Positions 1-10,291 of a DNA stretch of 64,000 bases are shown piece after piece. A program made the translations under genes and the position numbers. Source of the DNA: Staphylococcus durrellii (GTDB lineage Bacteria > Bacillota > Bacilli > Staphylococcales > Staphylococcaceae); NCBI RefSeq assembly GCF_015594545.1, contig NZ_JADIIO010000001.1:1674001-1738000 (forward strand), in the 5' to 3' direction. The first letter of the stretch is position 1. The number at the start of each line of letters is the position of its first letter. The notes below the pieces were generated by a model. That model was not told the origin of the DNA. It searched no databases and saw only the letters and a list, made by a program, of their open reading frames with translations.

Positions 1-829
1 CGTTACTAAGACTGGTTCTGCTAACGGCTGTGGTTCTGACTGGCCATTATGCCACGGCGCTTTTCTGCCGCAAAATTTACCAATACAAACAATAATTGAA
101 TTAAGCCATCGCGCCATATCAGGATTATCCCTAATCGTTGTGGTGTGGTTATCTATTATTGCTTGGAAACACATTGGTTATATAAAAGAAATAAAACCAT
201 TAGCTGTGATTAGTATCAGTTTTTTATTAATTCAAGCCCTTATAGGTGCTGCTGCTGTAATTTGGCAACAAAACGGCTATATTTTAGCATTACACTTTGG
301 TATTTCATTGGTTAGTTTTTCTTCAGTTTTCGTCATGACTTTAATTATCTTTGAAGTTGATCGCAAATACGAAGCCGACGAATTATATATTAGAAAACCA
401 TTACGATCTTTAACATGGATTATGACAGGCATTGTATATTTAACAATTTATACCGGTGCGCTCGTGAGACATAAAAAAGCAAGCCTTGCCTATGGTGAAT
501 GGCCACTGCCATTTCACGATATCATACCTCATACTGAGGGAGATTGGATTAACTTCATCCATAGAGGTATGGCCTTAATTACTTTTATTTGGATATTATT
601 AACATTTATACATGCACTTAACAATTATCACAAAAACAGAACCATACGTTACGGTTATACTACTGCATTTATACTAATTATTTTGCAAGTAACCACTGGT
701 GCATTATCAGTAATTACACATGTAAACTTAATCATTGCTTTACTACATGCTTTAATTATTACTATCTTGTTTGGCTTAATCACCTACTTTATCGTATTAA
801 TGTTACGAACAATACGTAGTGGTGGCTAA
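1..829 (+). CDS. ctaA: Haem A synthase CtaA (5' end outside window)
   Basis: Membrane haem A synthase, which oxidises the methyl group of haem O to give haem A for aa3-type oxidases such as QoxB further along this window. The frame is open from base 2, so the N-terminus lies outside; 275 residues are visible, most of a protein of about 300. Near the left edge the sequence contains C-G-S-D-W-P-L-C, the Cys-x6-Cys pair that forms the extracellular disulphide in Bacillus CtaA, followed by a conserved His in 'ELSHR'. Further His residues sit in later membrane helices ('FIHRGM', 'LLHAL') as expected for haem ligands. It converges on pyc and ends with a terminator. Family assignment is secure; the true start is not visible. 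Confidence 0.93.
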   Translation, partial: VTKTGSANGCGSDWPLCHGAFLPQNLPIQTIIELSHRAISGLSLIVVVWLSIIAWKHIGYIKEIKPLAVISISFLLIQALIGAAAVIWQQNGYILALHFGISLVSFSSVFVMTLIIFEVDRKYEADELYIRKPLRSLTWIMTGIVYLTIYTGALVRHKKASLAYGEWPLPFHDIIPHTEGDWINFIHRGMALITFIWILLTFIHALNNYHKNRTIRYGYTTAFILIILQVTTGALSVITHVNLIIALLHALIITILFGLITYFIVLMLRTIRSGG

Positions 830-854
830 CGTAATGATAAACGCAAACGAATAC

Positions 855-892
855 AAACTCACTTAGTCGTGTAAACGTTAAGTGAGTTTTTT
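855..892 (+). terminator. Terminator after ctaA
   Basis: An 11-bp inverted repeat (aaactcactta / taagtgagttt) with a 13-base loop is followed by a run of T, 26 bases after the ctaA stop. Confidence 0.8.
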
Positions 893-1072
893 ATATGAAT
901 GCCAAGAATAGAAATAATTATCTCAATTAAGAAAATGACATGTTCTAAATTACTTCATTAGCTATAAATCCCAATATACATCCAAAATAATTTTGGCTAT
1001 CTGCTTAAAGTAAGTATATTAGATAAAGGCTACTGATTTAAATTGGCTAAAAAATATATAATAAAAAAACAA
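893..1072. other. AT-rich spacer between convergent ctaA and pyc
   Basis: Only the two terminators at its edges are recognisable in the ctaA–pyc gap. The middle is AT-rich and I see no open frame, repeat or operator in it. Confidence 0.5.
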
Positions 1073-1113
1073 TAAAAAAACGATTAACGGGTTTGTATTC
1101 AACCCGTTAATCG
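1072..1113 (-). terminator. Terminator after pyc
   Basis: A 13-bp perfect stem (cgattaacgggtt / aacccgttaatcg, 7-base loop) reads on the minus strand into a T-rich tail, 46 bases past the pyc stop. Confidence 0.85.
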
Positions 1114-1159
1114 GCAATTTGTGCAACACTTTTCTATTTAGATATTAAAAATTATATTT

Positions 1160-4100
1160 TTAATCGACTGGTTCTTTTTCAATTTCGATTAATAAATCTC
1201 CAGTTTCTATGGCATCTCCACTTTGTACAGTTAATTTAGTGACCACGCCATCAAATGGCGCTTGAATTGTCGTTTCCATTTTCATAGCTTCAGTAATTAA
1301 TAAAGCTTGTCCACTCTTCACATTTTCACCTTCAGCAGTTTTTACCTCAGTAACAGAACCCGGCATTTGTGCTCCGATATGGTTAGGATTTAATTTATCT
1401 GCTTTAGGTTTAACACTCACATTAGCTTTAACATTTTCGTCTTGAATATAAATTCTACGAGCTTGACCATTCATATCGTAGAAAATCGTACGTACACCTT
1501 TCTCATCAGGTTCTGTAATAGCTTTTAGTGTAATAATAAGTCGCTTGCCAGTGTCTATTTCAATCTCAACCGTTTCATTATTGCGCATTCCAAAGAAGAA
1601 TGTTGGTGTGTCCAATAATGATACATTACCATATTGTTCTTGAGTTAACATATATTGTTCATAAACTTTTGGGTACAAGACATAACTTATAATATCTTGT
1701 TCCGTAACTTCTTTTTCTTGCTTTTCTTCAAGTTCGGCTCTGACACTTTCAAAGTCGACTGAATCTAAATACTCACCGGGTCTATCTTCTAAAGGATCCT
1801 CACCTTTTAAGACCACTTTTTGTAATTCTTTATTAAATCCATCTACGGGTTGGCCGATATCTCCTTTAAAGAATGATACTACTGATGCTGGGAAATCTAA
1901 TTTATGTCCATCTTTAATAACCTTTTCTTCATCTAAATCATTTTGTACCATGTACAATGCCATGTCGCCGACTATCTTGGATGAAGGCGTAACCTTAACA
2001 ATGTCACCGAACAAGAAATTAACTCTGCGATACATGTCTTTAACTTCGTTGTATCTATTACCTAAGCCTAAACTTTTGGCTTGTTGATGCAAGTTAGAAT
2101 ATTGACCACCTGGCATCTCATGTTTATAAATTTCAGTATTAGGTGATTTAATATCACTCTCAAAATCACTGTAGTATTGTCTAACTGTGCCCCAATATTG
2201 AGATAAACTTTCCATACCTTCAATGTCCGCACGCATGTCGCGTGGGAAACCATTAAGTGCATAGTATAAAGAGTTAGCACTTGGTTGACTTGTTAAACCA
2301 CTCATTGATGCTACTGCAGTATCTATAACGTCTACGCCTGCATCAATAGCTTGTTTATATAGTAGTAAACCGTTGCCACTTGTATCATGTGTATGCAAAT
2401 GAATTGGAATATCCACTACAGATTTCAATTCAGAAACAAGCTCAAAAGCTGCTTTTGGTTTTAATAAACCGGCCATGTCTTTAATTGCTAAAATATGGAA
2501 CCCTTCACGTTCTAATGTCTTAGCCATATTTACATAGTATTCCAGCGTATAAATATTCGAACGCTCTGGATTCAAAATATCTCCTGTATAACAAATTGTA
2601 CCTTCTGAAATTTTACCAGCTTCTTGAACCGCTTCGTTGGCTACTTTCATTTGATCTACCCAGTTTAGTGAATCGAAAATACGGAATACATCAATACCAG
2701 CATTAGCGCTTTCTTTCACAAACTTTTTAATCACATTGTCTGGGTAGTTTTTATAACCAACAGCATTTGAAGCACGTAATAACATTTGGAACAATACATT
2801 AGGTATTGCTTTACGTAGTCTTTCCAAACGTTCCCATGGATTTTCTTTCAAAAAGTTATAGGCAACATCGAATGTAGCTCCTCCCCACATTTCAAGTGAA
2901 AAATTATCTTTCATTACTTGTGCAGTTTTAGAGGCTATATTCACCATATCATTGGTACGAACTCTAGTTGCTAATAACGACTGATGCGCATCTCTGAACG
3001 TAGTATCTGTAATTAAAATATCGTCTTGCTGTTTTAGCCAATCTGCTACTGCTTTAGGACCATTTTCATCTAACAATTGTTTTGTACCAGACAACTGCGC
3101 AATTTCCTTTTCACTAACTTTTGGTGTTGGTGTAAACTCATATTCTGGTTTAGGTCTTTTCTCCACATTTGGAAAACCATTAACCGTAATATTACCGATA
3201 TATTCTAAAGTCTTCGTACCTCTGTCTAAACTTGACTTAATTTCAAAAAGCTCAGGTGTGTTTTCTATAAATTTAGTTGTATAATCACCGGAAATAAATT
3301 GAGGATTACGTATTACATTTTTCAAAAATTGGACGTTTGTTTTTACGCCTCTAATACGCATCTCTTGTAACGAACGGTCCATTTTTTCTTGTGCTTGCTT
3401 AAAGTTTAAACCATGAGTAGATAATTTAACTAATAATGAATCGTAATATGGTGAAATTTCTGCACCTTGGAATCCATCACCAGCATCCAAACGTACACCA
3501 AAGCCACCACTGGAACGGTATGCGATGATACGTCCTGAATCTGGCATAAAGTCATTTGATGGATCCTCAGTAGTAATACGGCATTGTACTGCATAACCTA
3601 GTGTTTTAATATCTTCTTGGTGCGGCATATTTACACGTTCGCCAAATAGTAGTTCGCCATCTGCTATTAAAATTTGAGTCTTTACGATATCAATACCTGT
3701 AATCATTTCAGTAATTGTATGTTCAACTTGGACACGAGGGTTTACCTCGATAAAGAAAAATTCATCATCAGAAACTAAAAATTCTACTGTTCCTGCGTTT
3801 ACATAGTCGATCTTATTCGACAAATCAACCGCAGCATCGCATATTCGTTCTCTCATTTCATTTGTAAGACCTACAGATGGTGCAACCTCTACTACTTTTT
3901 GGTGTCTTCTTTGGACTGAACAATCACGTTCATATAAATGAACGATATTTCCGTGTTCATCACCAATAATTTGTACTTCGATATGCTTGGGATTATCAAT
4001 ATATCGTTCAATATAAACTTCACTATTACCAAAAGATTTTTCTGCTTCTGATTTAGCTCGATAGAAAGCATCTTCCAATTCATCCGAATTACGTACTATA

Positions 4101-4615
4101 CGCATACCTTTACCGCCACCACCACTAGTAGCTTTAATCATAAGCGGGTAGTTCGCTTCTTCAGCAAATGATTTTGCTGCTTCAAAACTTTCTACCGGAC
4201 CATCTGTTCCCGGAATCACTGGCAAATCAGCTTTAATAGCCGTTTCTCTTGCCTTAACTTTGTCACCGAACATATCTAAATGTTCAAGACGTGGACCAAT
4301 AAATTTAATTCCTTCTTCTTTACAACGACGTGCAAAAGTTTCATTTTCACTCAAAAATCCATAACCCGGATGGATTGCATCTACTTCAGCACGTTTTGCT
4401 ACATCTAAAATTCTTTCTATATTTAAATAACTTTCTGCCGGCCCTAAATCTTCTCCGACTAAGTATGATTCATCAGCTTTATATCTATGTAAAGATCCTT
4501 TATCTTCATTGGAATATATAGCAACTGTTTTAATATCTAATTCAGTAGCCGCCCTAAAAATTCTAATTGCGATTTCCCCACGATTAGCTACAAGTAATTT
4601 ATTTATGTTTTTCAA
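1160..4615 (-). CDS. pyc: Pyruvate carboxylase
   Basis: Biotin enzyme making oxaloacetate from pyruvate, bicarbonate and ATP, the anaplerotic supply to the TCA cycle. At 1151 residues it is full length. The biotin carboxylase domain occupies about residues 1–450, with the glycine-rich loop GGGGKGM at 165–171. The carboxyltransferase domain (about 530–830) contains TTFRDAHQS and HLHTHDT metal/substrate motifs. The C-terminal carrier domain has E-A-M-K-M with biotinyl Lys at 1112. The start is TTG: an aaggggg ribosome site lies 8 bases upstream, whereas the nearer ATG (4618–4620) runs into a stop after one codon. It is transcribed away from ftsW and converges on ctaA, an order also known from Bacillus and S. 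aureus. High confidence. Confidence 0.97.
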   Translation of the reverse strand: MKNINKLLVANRGEIAIRIFRAATELDIKTVAIYSNEDKGSLHRYKADESYLVGEDLGPAESYLNIERILDVAKRAEVDAIHPGYGFLSENETFARRCKEEGIKFIGPRLEHLDMFGDKVKARETAIKADLPVIPGTDGPVESFEAAKSFAEEANYPLMIKATSGGGGKGMRIVRNSDELEDAFYRAKSEAEKSFGNSEVYIERYIDNPKHIEVQIIGDEHGNIVHLYERDCSVQRRHQKVVEVAPSVGLTNEMRERICDAAVDLSNKIDYVNAGTVEFLVSDDEFFFIEVNPRVQVEHTITEMITGIDIVKTQILIADGELLFGERVNMPHQEDIKTLGYAVQCRITTEDPSNDFMPDSGRIIAYRSSGGFGVRLDAGDGFQGAEISPYYDSLLVKLSTHGLNFKQAQEKMDRSLQEMRIRGVKTNVQFLKNVIRNPQFISGDYTTKFIENTPELFEIKSSLDRGTKTLEYIGNITVNGFPNVEKRPKPEYEFTPTPKVSEKEIAQLSGTKQLLDENGPKAVADWLKQQDDILITDTTFRDAHQSLLATRVRTNDMVNIASKTAQVMKDNFSLEMWGGATFDVAYNFLKENPWERLERLRKAIPNVLFQMLLRASNAVGYKNYPDNVIKKFVKESANAGIDVFRIFDSLNWVDQMKVANEAVQEAGKISEGTICYTGDILNPERSNIYTLEYYVNMAKTLEREGFHILAIKDMAGLLKPKAAFELVSELKSVVDIPIHLHTHDTSGNGLLLYKQAIDAGVDVIDTAVASMSGLTSQPSANSLYYALNGFPRDMRADIEGMESLSQYWGTVRQYYSDFESDIKSPNTEIYKHEMPGGQYSNLHQQAKSLGLGNRYNEVKDMYRRVNFLFGDIVKVTPSSKIVGDMALYMVQNDLDEEKVIKDGHKLDFPASVVSFFKGDIGQPVDGFNKELQKVVLKGEDPLEDRPGEYLDSVDFESVRAELEEKQEKEVTEQDIISYVLYPKVYEQYMLTQEQYGNVSLLDTPTFFFGMRNNETVEIEIDTGKRLIITLKAITEPDEKGVRTIFYDMNGQARRIYIQDENVKANVSVKPKADKLNPNHIGAQMPGSVTEVKTAEGENVKSGQALLITEAMKMETTIQAPFDGVVTKLTVQSGDAIETGDLLIEIEKEPVD

Positions 4616-4668
4616 ATCATGGTCCCCCTTAAACTTTTTTGAATTTTCTAAATAGTTAGATATATAAC

Positions 4669-4677
4669 ATTATATCA
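4669..4677 (-). promoter_or_regulatory. Probable extended -10 promoter of pyc
   Basis: On the minus strand TGATATAAT, a consensus -10 hexamer preceded by TG at the extended position, lies about 55 bases upstream of the pyc TTG. The -35 region is poor, as is usual for extended -10 promoters. Confidence 0.45.
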
Positions 4678-4909
4678 AATTACGATGTTTGTATACAGTA
4701 ATAAATTATTCTCAGTGTTATTTTATGCTTTAAATTGTATAATTACTCGTATCATAATGATAAACATACTTAATTCATCAATAAATTAATCATATCTATT
4801 TATATATTATAATTTAAACAGTCCGATATAGCACTTATTTATATATTGTTTTACTATGTATAAATGGAAAAATACTTTTAATGTACTTCAAATCAATGTT
4901 TAAGTATAT
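4678..4909. other. AT-rich spacer between ftsW and pyc
   Basis: Very AT-rich DNA upstream of pyc. Apart from the pyc promoter on one side and the ftsW terminator on the other I see no gene, riboswitch or clear operator. Confidence 0.45.
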
Positions 4910-4950
4910 AAAAATAACAGACATCACATTATAAATGTAATGTCTGTTAT
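4910..4950 (-). terminator. Terminator after ftsW
   Basis: A 16-bp stem with one G·T-type mismatch (ataacagacatcacat / atgtaatgtctgttat) starts 5 bases past the ftsW stop and reads into a T-run on the minus strand. Confidence 0.8.
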
Positions 4951-4954
4951 TTAA

Positions 4955-6199
4955 TTATCTACGTCTATTAGATTGTACTGATCGAATATTATTGTATTCT
5001 TTTTTATACTGTTCATCGATTTTAATTTGTTTTGCTGTTATAAGTAATAAGCCCATCGCAATACTTAAACTAATCATGGAAGACCCACCAAAACTAATAA
5101 ATGGTAACGGTACACCTGTAAGAGGAATAGTACCAGAGACACCACCTAAATTGACAAATGTTTGGCTCCCAATATAACTGGCGATACCAACACATACCAA
5201 TTTATAGAAATATGAAGATGTTTTATTAGCAAGTTGGAAGGCTCTGTATACGATAAAGAATAATAAACATATTACGAATAATCCGCCTAACAATCCTAAT
5301 TCTTCGCAAATAATGGAGAATATAAAGTCTGTGTGTGGTTCAGGTAAATAACCTAATTTCATAATACTGTTACCTAATCCTCTGCCAAATAGCCCACCAT
5401 TACCAATCGCGAGTAATGAATTAGAAATATGATAGCCTGTACCAGATTCGTTACTAAATGGACTTATTAATGTACTAAAACGTGCAGTTAAATAATGTGG
5501 GACTAAGCCAAATATCAATGCTAATCCACCGATTACAACCACGCCTATAATAACTACAAGTAAGTATTTAACAGTTTTTTCAACTCCAATACCTGCGTAA
5601 AACAGTATCGAAAAGAAAATGATAATGATAAGTAGCGTTTGACCAACATCTTTTTGTAACAATACTAAACCAATACAAAATGCTGCTAGCACTATCGGCG
5701 AAGTTAACAATTTAGGTTGCTTAAAAACACGTGGTCTTTTCTTTTCAATCATATAAGGTATGTAAAGAATCAATGCGATTTTCAAAAGTTCAGAGGCTTG
5801 TAAATTCATAAAGCCTAAATTGATCCAACTTTTAGAACCATTGATATTGCTACCTATAACAAGCGTTGCACATAGTAATCCTACTATAATTAGCATCATC
5901 CATTTTTGAAATTTCGTTTGCTCCAAAAATTTAACATTTAGGAAAAATGCCATAAAGAACACGATTCCAAAACTCATAACAACGTATAGTAATTGTCTAG
6001 AATAAAAATAAGTACCTGAAACCGGTATTCCACCAGTTAATGTGCCTTTCGTAGCTGCAACCATACTCGCACTATAGACCATTACTAAGCCGACCATACA
6101 TAACAAAATATATGTAACAACTAATGGATAGTCAATGTACTTTGCATATTTTCCTACATGCCGTAGTATTTGCCTAATAATTTTCATTGTAAATTTCAT
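4955..6199 (-). CDS. ftsW: SEDS peptidoglycan glycosyltransferase FtsW
   Basis: Polytopic membrane protein of the SEDS family (FtsW/RodA/SpoVE), which polymerises lipid II into glycan strands at the division septum with a cognate class B penicillin-binding protein. The 414 residues carry about ten hydrophobic segments and the conserved loop PEPHTDFIF at 286–294; Asp291 corresponds to the catalytic Asp of the family. ISFGG near the C-terminus is also typical. Choice of FtsW rather than RodA rests on position next to pyc and ylaN, where staphylococci and bacilli carry ftsW. The start could be ATG 6199 or the ATG at 6187; neither ribosome site is strong. The gene is monocistronic. Confidence 0.92.
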   Translation of the reverse strand: MKFTMKIIRQILRHVGKYAKYIDYPLVVTYILLCMVGLVMVYSASMVAATKGTLTGGIPVSGTYFYSRQLLYVVMSFGIVFFMAFFLNVKFLEQTKFQKWMMLIIVGLLCATLVIGSNINGSKSWINLGFMNLQASELLKIALILYIPYMIEKKRPRVFKQPKLLTSPIVLAAFCIGLVLLQKDVGQTLLIIIIFFSILFYAGIGVEKTVKYLLVVIIGVVVIGGLALIFGLVPHYLTARFSTLISPFSNESGTGYHISNSLLAIGNGGLFGRGLGNSIMKLGYLPEPHTDFIFSIICEELGLLGGLFVICLLFFIVYRAFQLANKTSSYFYKLVCVGIASYIGSQTFVNLGGVSGTIPLTGVPLPFISFGGSSMISLSIAMGLLLITAKQIKIDEQYKKEYNNIRSVQSNRRR

Positions 6200-6348
6200 C
6201 CACTTCTAAATAATATCATTTTTCGATATACTTAATTTATGTATAAAGATTTGAGCTAGTTATTATTAAGTATAAACTTTGCACACTTTATTATAGCAAG
6301 TTTAATGTAAATTCTCGAACAAAGTTGTAATATATTTTGTTACTTTAT

Positions 6349-6398
6349 AAAAAAAGTGACTAAAAATAAATCAACATACATTTGATTCTTTAGCCACT
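6349..6398 (-). terminator. Terminator after ylaN
   Basis: A long imperfect stem pairs 6355–6374 with 6382–6398 and reads on the minus strand into T7, about 75 bases after the ylaN stop. Confidence 0.7.
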
Positions 6399-6469
6399 AA
6401 CTTGTCTCTATGTAGTTTTAATACAAACGATTTACTTTTATATCATTAAACAAATATACTTAATACATA

Positions 6470-6745
6470 TTATACGTTTGTAAAAGCATCATGAAGTTTA
6501 GACAATTCTTTTTCTAAACGAAGCATCAAATCTTTTCCTACTTCTTTATCAATTAACTCTAGCTGAATAGCAAAATCAACTTCCTTTTGTAATCCAAACA
6601 TTTGAGTGTCTAAGACTTCTTCATATAATGGGCATTGAGGTAAAGTAAGATTGTCCATTTGAACTTTAATCAATTGTAAAATCCTATCAGCATCTTTATT
6701 TAACTGGTCATATGCCGCATTATTTAGTTTTTGGCTTTTTACCAT
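6470..6745 (-). CDS. ylaN: YlaN family protein (Fur-interacting iron sensor)
   Basis: A 91-residue cytosolic helical protein of the YlaN family (DUF1507). In Bacillus and S. aureus YlaN binds Fe(II) and interacts with Fur, modulating Fur control of iron uptake; that function is taken from the literature, not visible here. The visible signature is the mid-protein segment [19 protein letters not shown], the most conserved part of the family, followed by a charged helical tail. The ribosome site aggggga lies just upstream of the ATG. It is separated from ftsW by its own terminator and is divergent from ylaL. Length is typical. Confidence 0.9.
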   Translation of the reverse strand: MVKSQKLNNAAYDQLNKDADRILQLIKVQMDNLTLPQCPLYEEVLDTQMFGLQKEVDFAIQLELIDKEVGKDLMLRLEKELSKLHDAFTNV

Positions 6746-7076
6746 GACATATTCCCCCTAACAACTGTAACTTTATAATAAAATTCTATCCTACAAATAA
6801 TTAAAAAGCAAGTGAATTTATGTATTATACTTCATCAGTTAAGATATGCTAAAATAATTGAGAGAAATTTTTTACCATTAAATTTGGTAAATTAAATTAG
6901 TGATTTTTAAAACCATTGTTATTATGGTTTTTTACATTATTTTTATGTAAGTAAAATTGTAAGTAATAAATTATATAATATGTCATAAAAAAGTCACAAT
7001 TTTTATTTTTATTTAATGATTACAGTCGATGGTATAAAATTTTTACGCTTAATAAATTGATTAGGGAGTGGGAAAA
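6746..7076. other. Divergent promoter region ylaN / ylaL
   Basis: A 331-base AT-rich gap between divergent genes. It contains two short inverted repeats, taccattaaatttggta near 6875 and aaaccat…atggttt near 6908–6930, the latter followed by six T. They could be an operator or a weak terminator. A tataaaat box near 7032 may serve ylaL. No frame of note. Confidence 0.35.
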
Positions 7077-7559
7077 ATGATTCAAATTAAAGGTGCGGTT
7101 AAATTTCCAATTACTTTGGATAGTACAACATGGATTTTCGACGATCGCAAAGTAAAAATTGAAGATTTAGAATCTGGAATTTTTGAAGGTACTAAGCCTA
7201 TTAACTTTGAAGATAATAGAGAGTGGAATCGTGCTATTCTTGAAGGTCAAACGAATCCACCGACATTAAATTCAGAAATTAAATATAAAAAAAGTGCCAT
7301 GCTTGATGGTACGTTCGCAATAAATATGGCAACATTTTTCAGAAATGCTGAACCTCTTAGCGATGCTAAATTAATACGTTTATCTAATGATAATGACGCT
7401 ATTGACATAGATATAGAACTATTACCATATTTATTTTTCCAATTTGCTAAAGAAGGAAAACGTCTATACGACGATAACGCCGTAGACAGTTTTATTTATT
7501 CTCCTGAACAAGGATATTCACACCAATTTAACTATGTGACATACATAGAGGTGATTTAA
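7077..7559 (+). CDS. ylaL: YlaL-like conserved protein
   Basis: A soluble protein of 160 residues resembling Bacillus YlaL in length and position (between typA and ylaN/ftsW). I see no signal peptide, membrane segment or catalytic motif. The C-terminus is rich in aromatic residues (SPEQGYSHQFNYVTYIEV). The start is placed at ATG 7077 because agggag lies 8 bases upstream; the longer GTG frame from 7068 begins inside that ribosome site. Its stop is followed after two bases by the ylaI start, so the two are cotranscribed up to the terminator at 7781. The function is unknown, and the name rests on synteny and length. Confidence 0.75.
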   Translation: MIQIKGAVKFPITLDSTTWIFDDRKVKIEDLESGIFEGTKPINFEDNREWNRAILEGQTNPPTLNSEIKYKKSAMLDGTFAINMATFFRNAEPLSDAKLIRLSNDNDAIDIDIELLPYLFFQFAKEGKRLYDDNAVDSFIYSPEQGYSHQFNYVTYIEVI

Positions 7560-7561
7560 TT

Positions 7562-7723
7562 ATGATGACAGTACAATGTATAATTTGTGATACAAAGGTA
7601 CTTATCGATAAAAACACATTAGAAGCTAAACGTCTACGCAACGACCCTATGCACACTTTTATGTGCGATGAATGTAAAAGTCGTTTAGATTCTCCTAAGC
7701 AACGCAAACAACATGTAAATTAG
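7562..7723 (+). CDS. ylaI: YlaI-like zinc-ribbon protein
   Basis: A short gene (53 residues) directly after ylaL. The product has two Cys-x2-Cys knuckles, QCIIC (Cys6, Cys9) and MCDEC (Cys35, Cys38), so it should bind one zinc ion as a small zinc ribbon. The segment between them, EAKRLRNDPMHTFMC, matches what I know of Bacillus YlaI. Ribosome site gaggtgat overlaps the end of ylaL, 5–6 bases before the first of two adjacent ATG codons. It ends with TAG and is followed by a strong terminator. The synteny (typA–ylaI–ylaL–ylaN–ftsW) supports the call. Its role is unknown. Confidence 0.8.
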   Translation: MMTVQCIICDTKVLIDKNTLEAKRLRNDPMHTFMCDECKSRLDSPKQRKQHVN

Positions 7724-8057
7724 AATTAATTTCATAATAATAATGAGATTCGATATTTAATGTCTCTTAAATTAAACTAAAAAAGCAATTTCTATTTTTT
7801 ATAGAAATTGCTTTTTGCTTATTTTATGTGGTTTTGTACATAGTGAAATTATTTTTTATATACAAAATTCTGTGCTAATCTTTTATCAACCAAAGTATAA
7901 AACTTCATATGTTTCACTACTATGCTATAAAACCTATATAGCCAATGAATTAGCACTTTTACTATTAATAAAGATTATTTATGTCGATCCCCTTAAAGAA
8001 TCAGTGCGAGTTAAAGAGTCAATCTATCCACAAAAACAAGCGCTCTAACACTCAATA
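7724..8057. other. Spacer between convergent ylaI and typA
   Basis: Holds the ylaI terminator (7781–7817). The remaining 240 bases contain overlapping frames of poor composition with no ribosome site, which I do not regard as genes. Confidence 0.5.
7781..7817 (+). terminator. Terminator after ylaL-ylaI
   Basis: A 16-bp perfect stem (aaaagcaatttctat / atagaaattgctttt plus flanks) around a T-rich loop, ending in a T-run. The A-run on the left means it could act in both directions. Confidence 0.85.
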
Positions 8058-8094
8058 TAAAAAAAGCCAATCAATTTTGTTGATTGGCTTTTTA
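8058..8094 (-). terminator. Terminator after typA
   Basis: Perfect 13-bp stem aaaaagccaatca / tgattggcttttt, immediately downstream of the typA stop on the minus strand; symmetrical, so probably bidirectional. Confidence 0.88.
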
Positions 8095-8099
8095 TTGAT

Positions 8100-9947
8100 T
8101 TATGCTTCGTCTTGCATCATTTGTTTAACTCTTTTAGCCTCTTTTTCACGGGCAGATTTTTCGAGTACTTTCTTTCTTAAACGAATGCTCTCTGGCGTTA
8201 CTTCTACTAATTCATCATCATTAATAAATTGTAATGCTTCTTCTAGAGTTAAGACTCTTGGACGTTTCATTGTCTCTGTTTGGTCTTTAGTAGCGGAACG
8301 TACGTTAGTTTGATGTTTAACTTTAGTGATATTAACCGTTAAGTCGTTATCACGGTTATGTTCACCAACAATCATACCTTCATAAACTTCAGTACCAGGT
8401 TCCATAAAGTTAGTACCACGATCTTCAAGACCCATAATCGCGTATGAACTTGCTTGACCTTGATCCATAGAAACTAATGCACCATTTCTTCTTCCACCAA
8501 TACGGCCTTTAATACGTGGTTTAAATTCTTCAAAAGTATGATTAATAATTCCATAACCACGTGTTTGAGACATAAATTCTGTAGTATAACCAATCATTCC
8601 ACGTGCAGGCACCATAAAGATAATACGAGTTAGACCGTTATCAGTTGTTACCATATCTAACATTTCACCTTTACGTTGTCCTAAAGATTCAATAACTGCA
8701 CCTGTGTATTCTTGAGGTACTTCACATTGAACTCTTTCAAATGGTTCACATGTTACGCCATCAATGTCTTTTAAAATAACTTGAGGTTTAGATACTTGTA
8801 ATTCATAACCTTCACGTCTCATATTTTCAATAAGGATAGATAAGTGTAATTCACCACGTCCAGCTACAATCCATGTATCTGGAGAATTAGTTTGTGTAAC
8901 TTTTAATGATACATCTGTTTCTAACTGCTCATCTAATCTTTCTTGAATCTGACGTGCAGTAACAAAATCACCTTCACGACCAGCAAATGGCGAATTATTA
9001 ACTTTAAATGTCATTTCTAACGTTGGTTCGTCGATACGCAATACAGGTAATGCATCTTGGTGGTCATGCGGCGTTACCGTTTCACCAACGTTGATGTCTT
9101 CCATTCCTGATACAGCAATTAAGTCACCAGCATTTGCTTCTTGTATTTCTACACGATTTAAACCAAAGTAACCAAACATTTTAGTCACGCGGAAGTTTTT
9201 AATTGTACCGTCTAATTTAATTAATGAAACATTGTCGCCTACGCGCATTGTTCCTCTAAATACTCGACCAACACCGATACGACCTACATAGTCATTATAA
9301 TCTAATAATGCTACTTGGAATTGTAAAGGTTCTTCGTGATTGTCTAGTGGAGCAGGAATATATTCGATAATAGATTTATATAACGATTCCATATTATCGT
9401 CTTGTTGTTCTGCATCTAAACTTGCTGTACCATTAACAGCTGAAGCATAAACTACTGGGAAGTCTAATTGCTCATCAGAAGCTTCTAATTCGATAAATAA
9501 GTCTAAGACTTCATCAACAACCCCTTCTGCTCTAGCTGAAGGTTTGTCAATTTTATTTACTACTACTACTGGTTTTAAATTTTGCTCTAGTGCTTTTTTC
9601 AATACGAAACGTGTTTGTGGCATAGTACCTTCATATGCGTCTACAACAAGTACAACACCGTCTACCATTTTCATAATACGTTCTACTTCTCCACCAAAGT
9701 CAGCGTGCCCTGGTGTATCTAATATGTTTATTCTTGTGCCTTTGTAATTAACCGCAGTATTTTTCGCTAAAATAGTGATACCACGTTCTCTCTCTAAGTC
9801 ATTTGAATCCATCGCTCTTTCATCTACATGTTCATTTTCACGGAACATGCCTGATTGCTTTAATAATTCATCTACTAAAGTCGTTTTACCATGGTCAACG
9901 TGAGCGATGATTGCTATATTACGAACATCTTCTCTTAATTTAGTCAT
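8100..9947 (-). CDS. typA: Translational GTPase TypA/BipA
   Basis: Ribosome-binding GTPase related to EF-G and LepA, involved in 50S subunit assembly and stress adaptation. At 615 residues it is full length. The G-domain motifs are intact: G1 AHVDHGKT at 15–22, switch I RERGITI at about 54–59, G3 DTPGHADF at 77–84 and G4 NKID at 131–134. EF-G-like domains and the TypA-specific C-terminal domain ([22 protein letters not shown]) follow. Ribosome site aaagga lies 9 bases before ATG. It is flanked by ylaF (divergent) and ylaI, matching the Bacillus ylaG neighbourhood. High confidence. Confidence 0.97.
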   Translation of the reverse strand: MTKLREDVRNIAIIAHVDHGKTTLVDELLKQSGMFRENEHVDERAMDSNDLERERGITILAKNTAVNYKGTRINILDTPGHADFGGEVERIMKMVDGVVLVVDAYEGTMPQTRFVLKKALEQNLKPVVVVNKIDKPSARAEGVVDEVLDLFIELEASDEQLDFPVVYASAVNGTASLDAEQQDDNMESLYKSIIEYIPAPLDNHEEPLQFQVALLDYNDYVGRIGVGRVFRGTMRVGDNVSLIKLDGTIKNFRVTKMFGYFGLNRVEIQEANAGDLIAVSGMEDINVGETVTPHDHQDALPVLRIDEPTLEMTFKVNNSPFAGREGDFVTARQIQERLDEQLETDVSLKVTQTNSPDTWIVAGRGELHLSILIENMRREGYELQVSKPQVILKDIDGVTCEPFERVQCEVPQEYTGAVIESLGQRKGEMLDMVTTDNGLTRIIFMVPARGMIGYTTEFMSQTRGYGIINHTFEEFKPRIKGRIGGRRNGALVSMDQGQASSYAIMGLEDRGTNFMEPGTEVYEGMIVGEHNRDNDLTVNITKVKHQTNVRSATKDQTETMKRPRVLTLEEALQFINDDELVEVTPESIRLRKKVLEKSAREKEAKRVKQMMQDEA

Positions 9948-10044
9948 TCAATAATTTCCTTTCTCGAGTAAATTCCCACTTTTAATTGCAACTCAATTAT
10001 TATATCATATAATTGATTAAAGAAAACAAAAAGGTGTGGTAGGG

Positions 10045-10236
10045 ATGCAACAAAAAAAATCAAAAGCTATATTTTGGGTACTCGCAGTAGTAGCCATCAT
10101 ATTCTTAATATTATTTAGTTTTAGCTTAGCAGCTACAAATGTTCCATTGATGATTTTAACACTTATATTATTCATTGCAACATTTGGTGCCGGTTTCACT
10201 TTAAAAAAGAAATATCGTGAAAATGACTGGCTATAA
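10045..10236 (+). CDS. YlaF-like DUF5325 small membrane protein
   Basis: A 63-residue membrane protein: a short basic N-terminus (MQQKKSKA), two hydrophobic helices (about residues 9–29 and 32–52) and a basic C-terminal tail (LKKKYRENDW). It resembles the DUF5325/YlaF family, which in Bacillus also lies beside typA. The start ATG 10045 is chosen because aaggtg lies 8 bases upstream; the GTG at 10036 overlaps that site. Divergent from typA, followed by a terminator. No enzymatic motif and no known function. Confidence 0.75.
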   Translation: MQQKKSKAIFWVLAVVAIIFLILFSFSLAATNVPLMILTLILFIATFGAGFTLKKKYRENDWL

Positions 10237-10291
10237 TTTTGTGTAGTAAAAAGCTTGTTTATTGGGCTATTCTATTAAATATCGTTTGATA

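Noticed and set aside
6876..6930. Short inverted repeats upstream of ylaL as a riboswitch
   Set aside because: Too short and AT-rich to match any riboswitch class I know; no conserved core is present.
7815..8313. Two frames across the ylaI–typA gap and the typA end
   Set aside because: No ribosome sites; they run through two terminators, and one overlaps the conserved end of typA.
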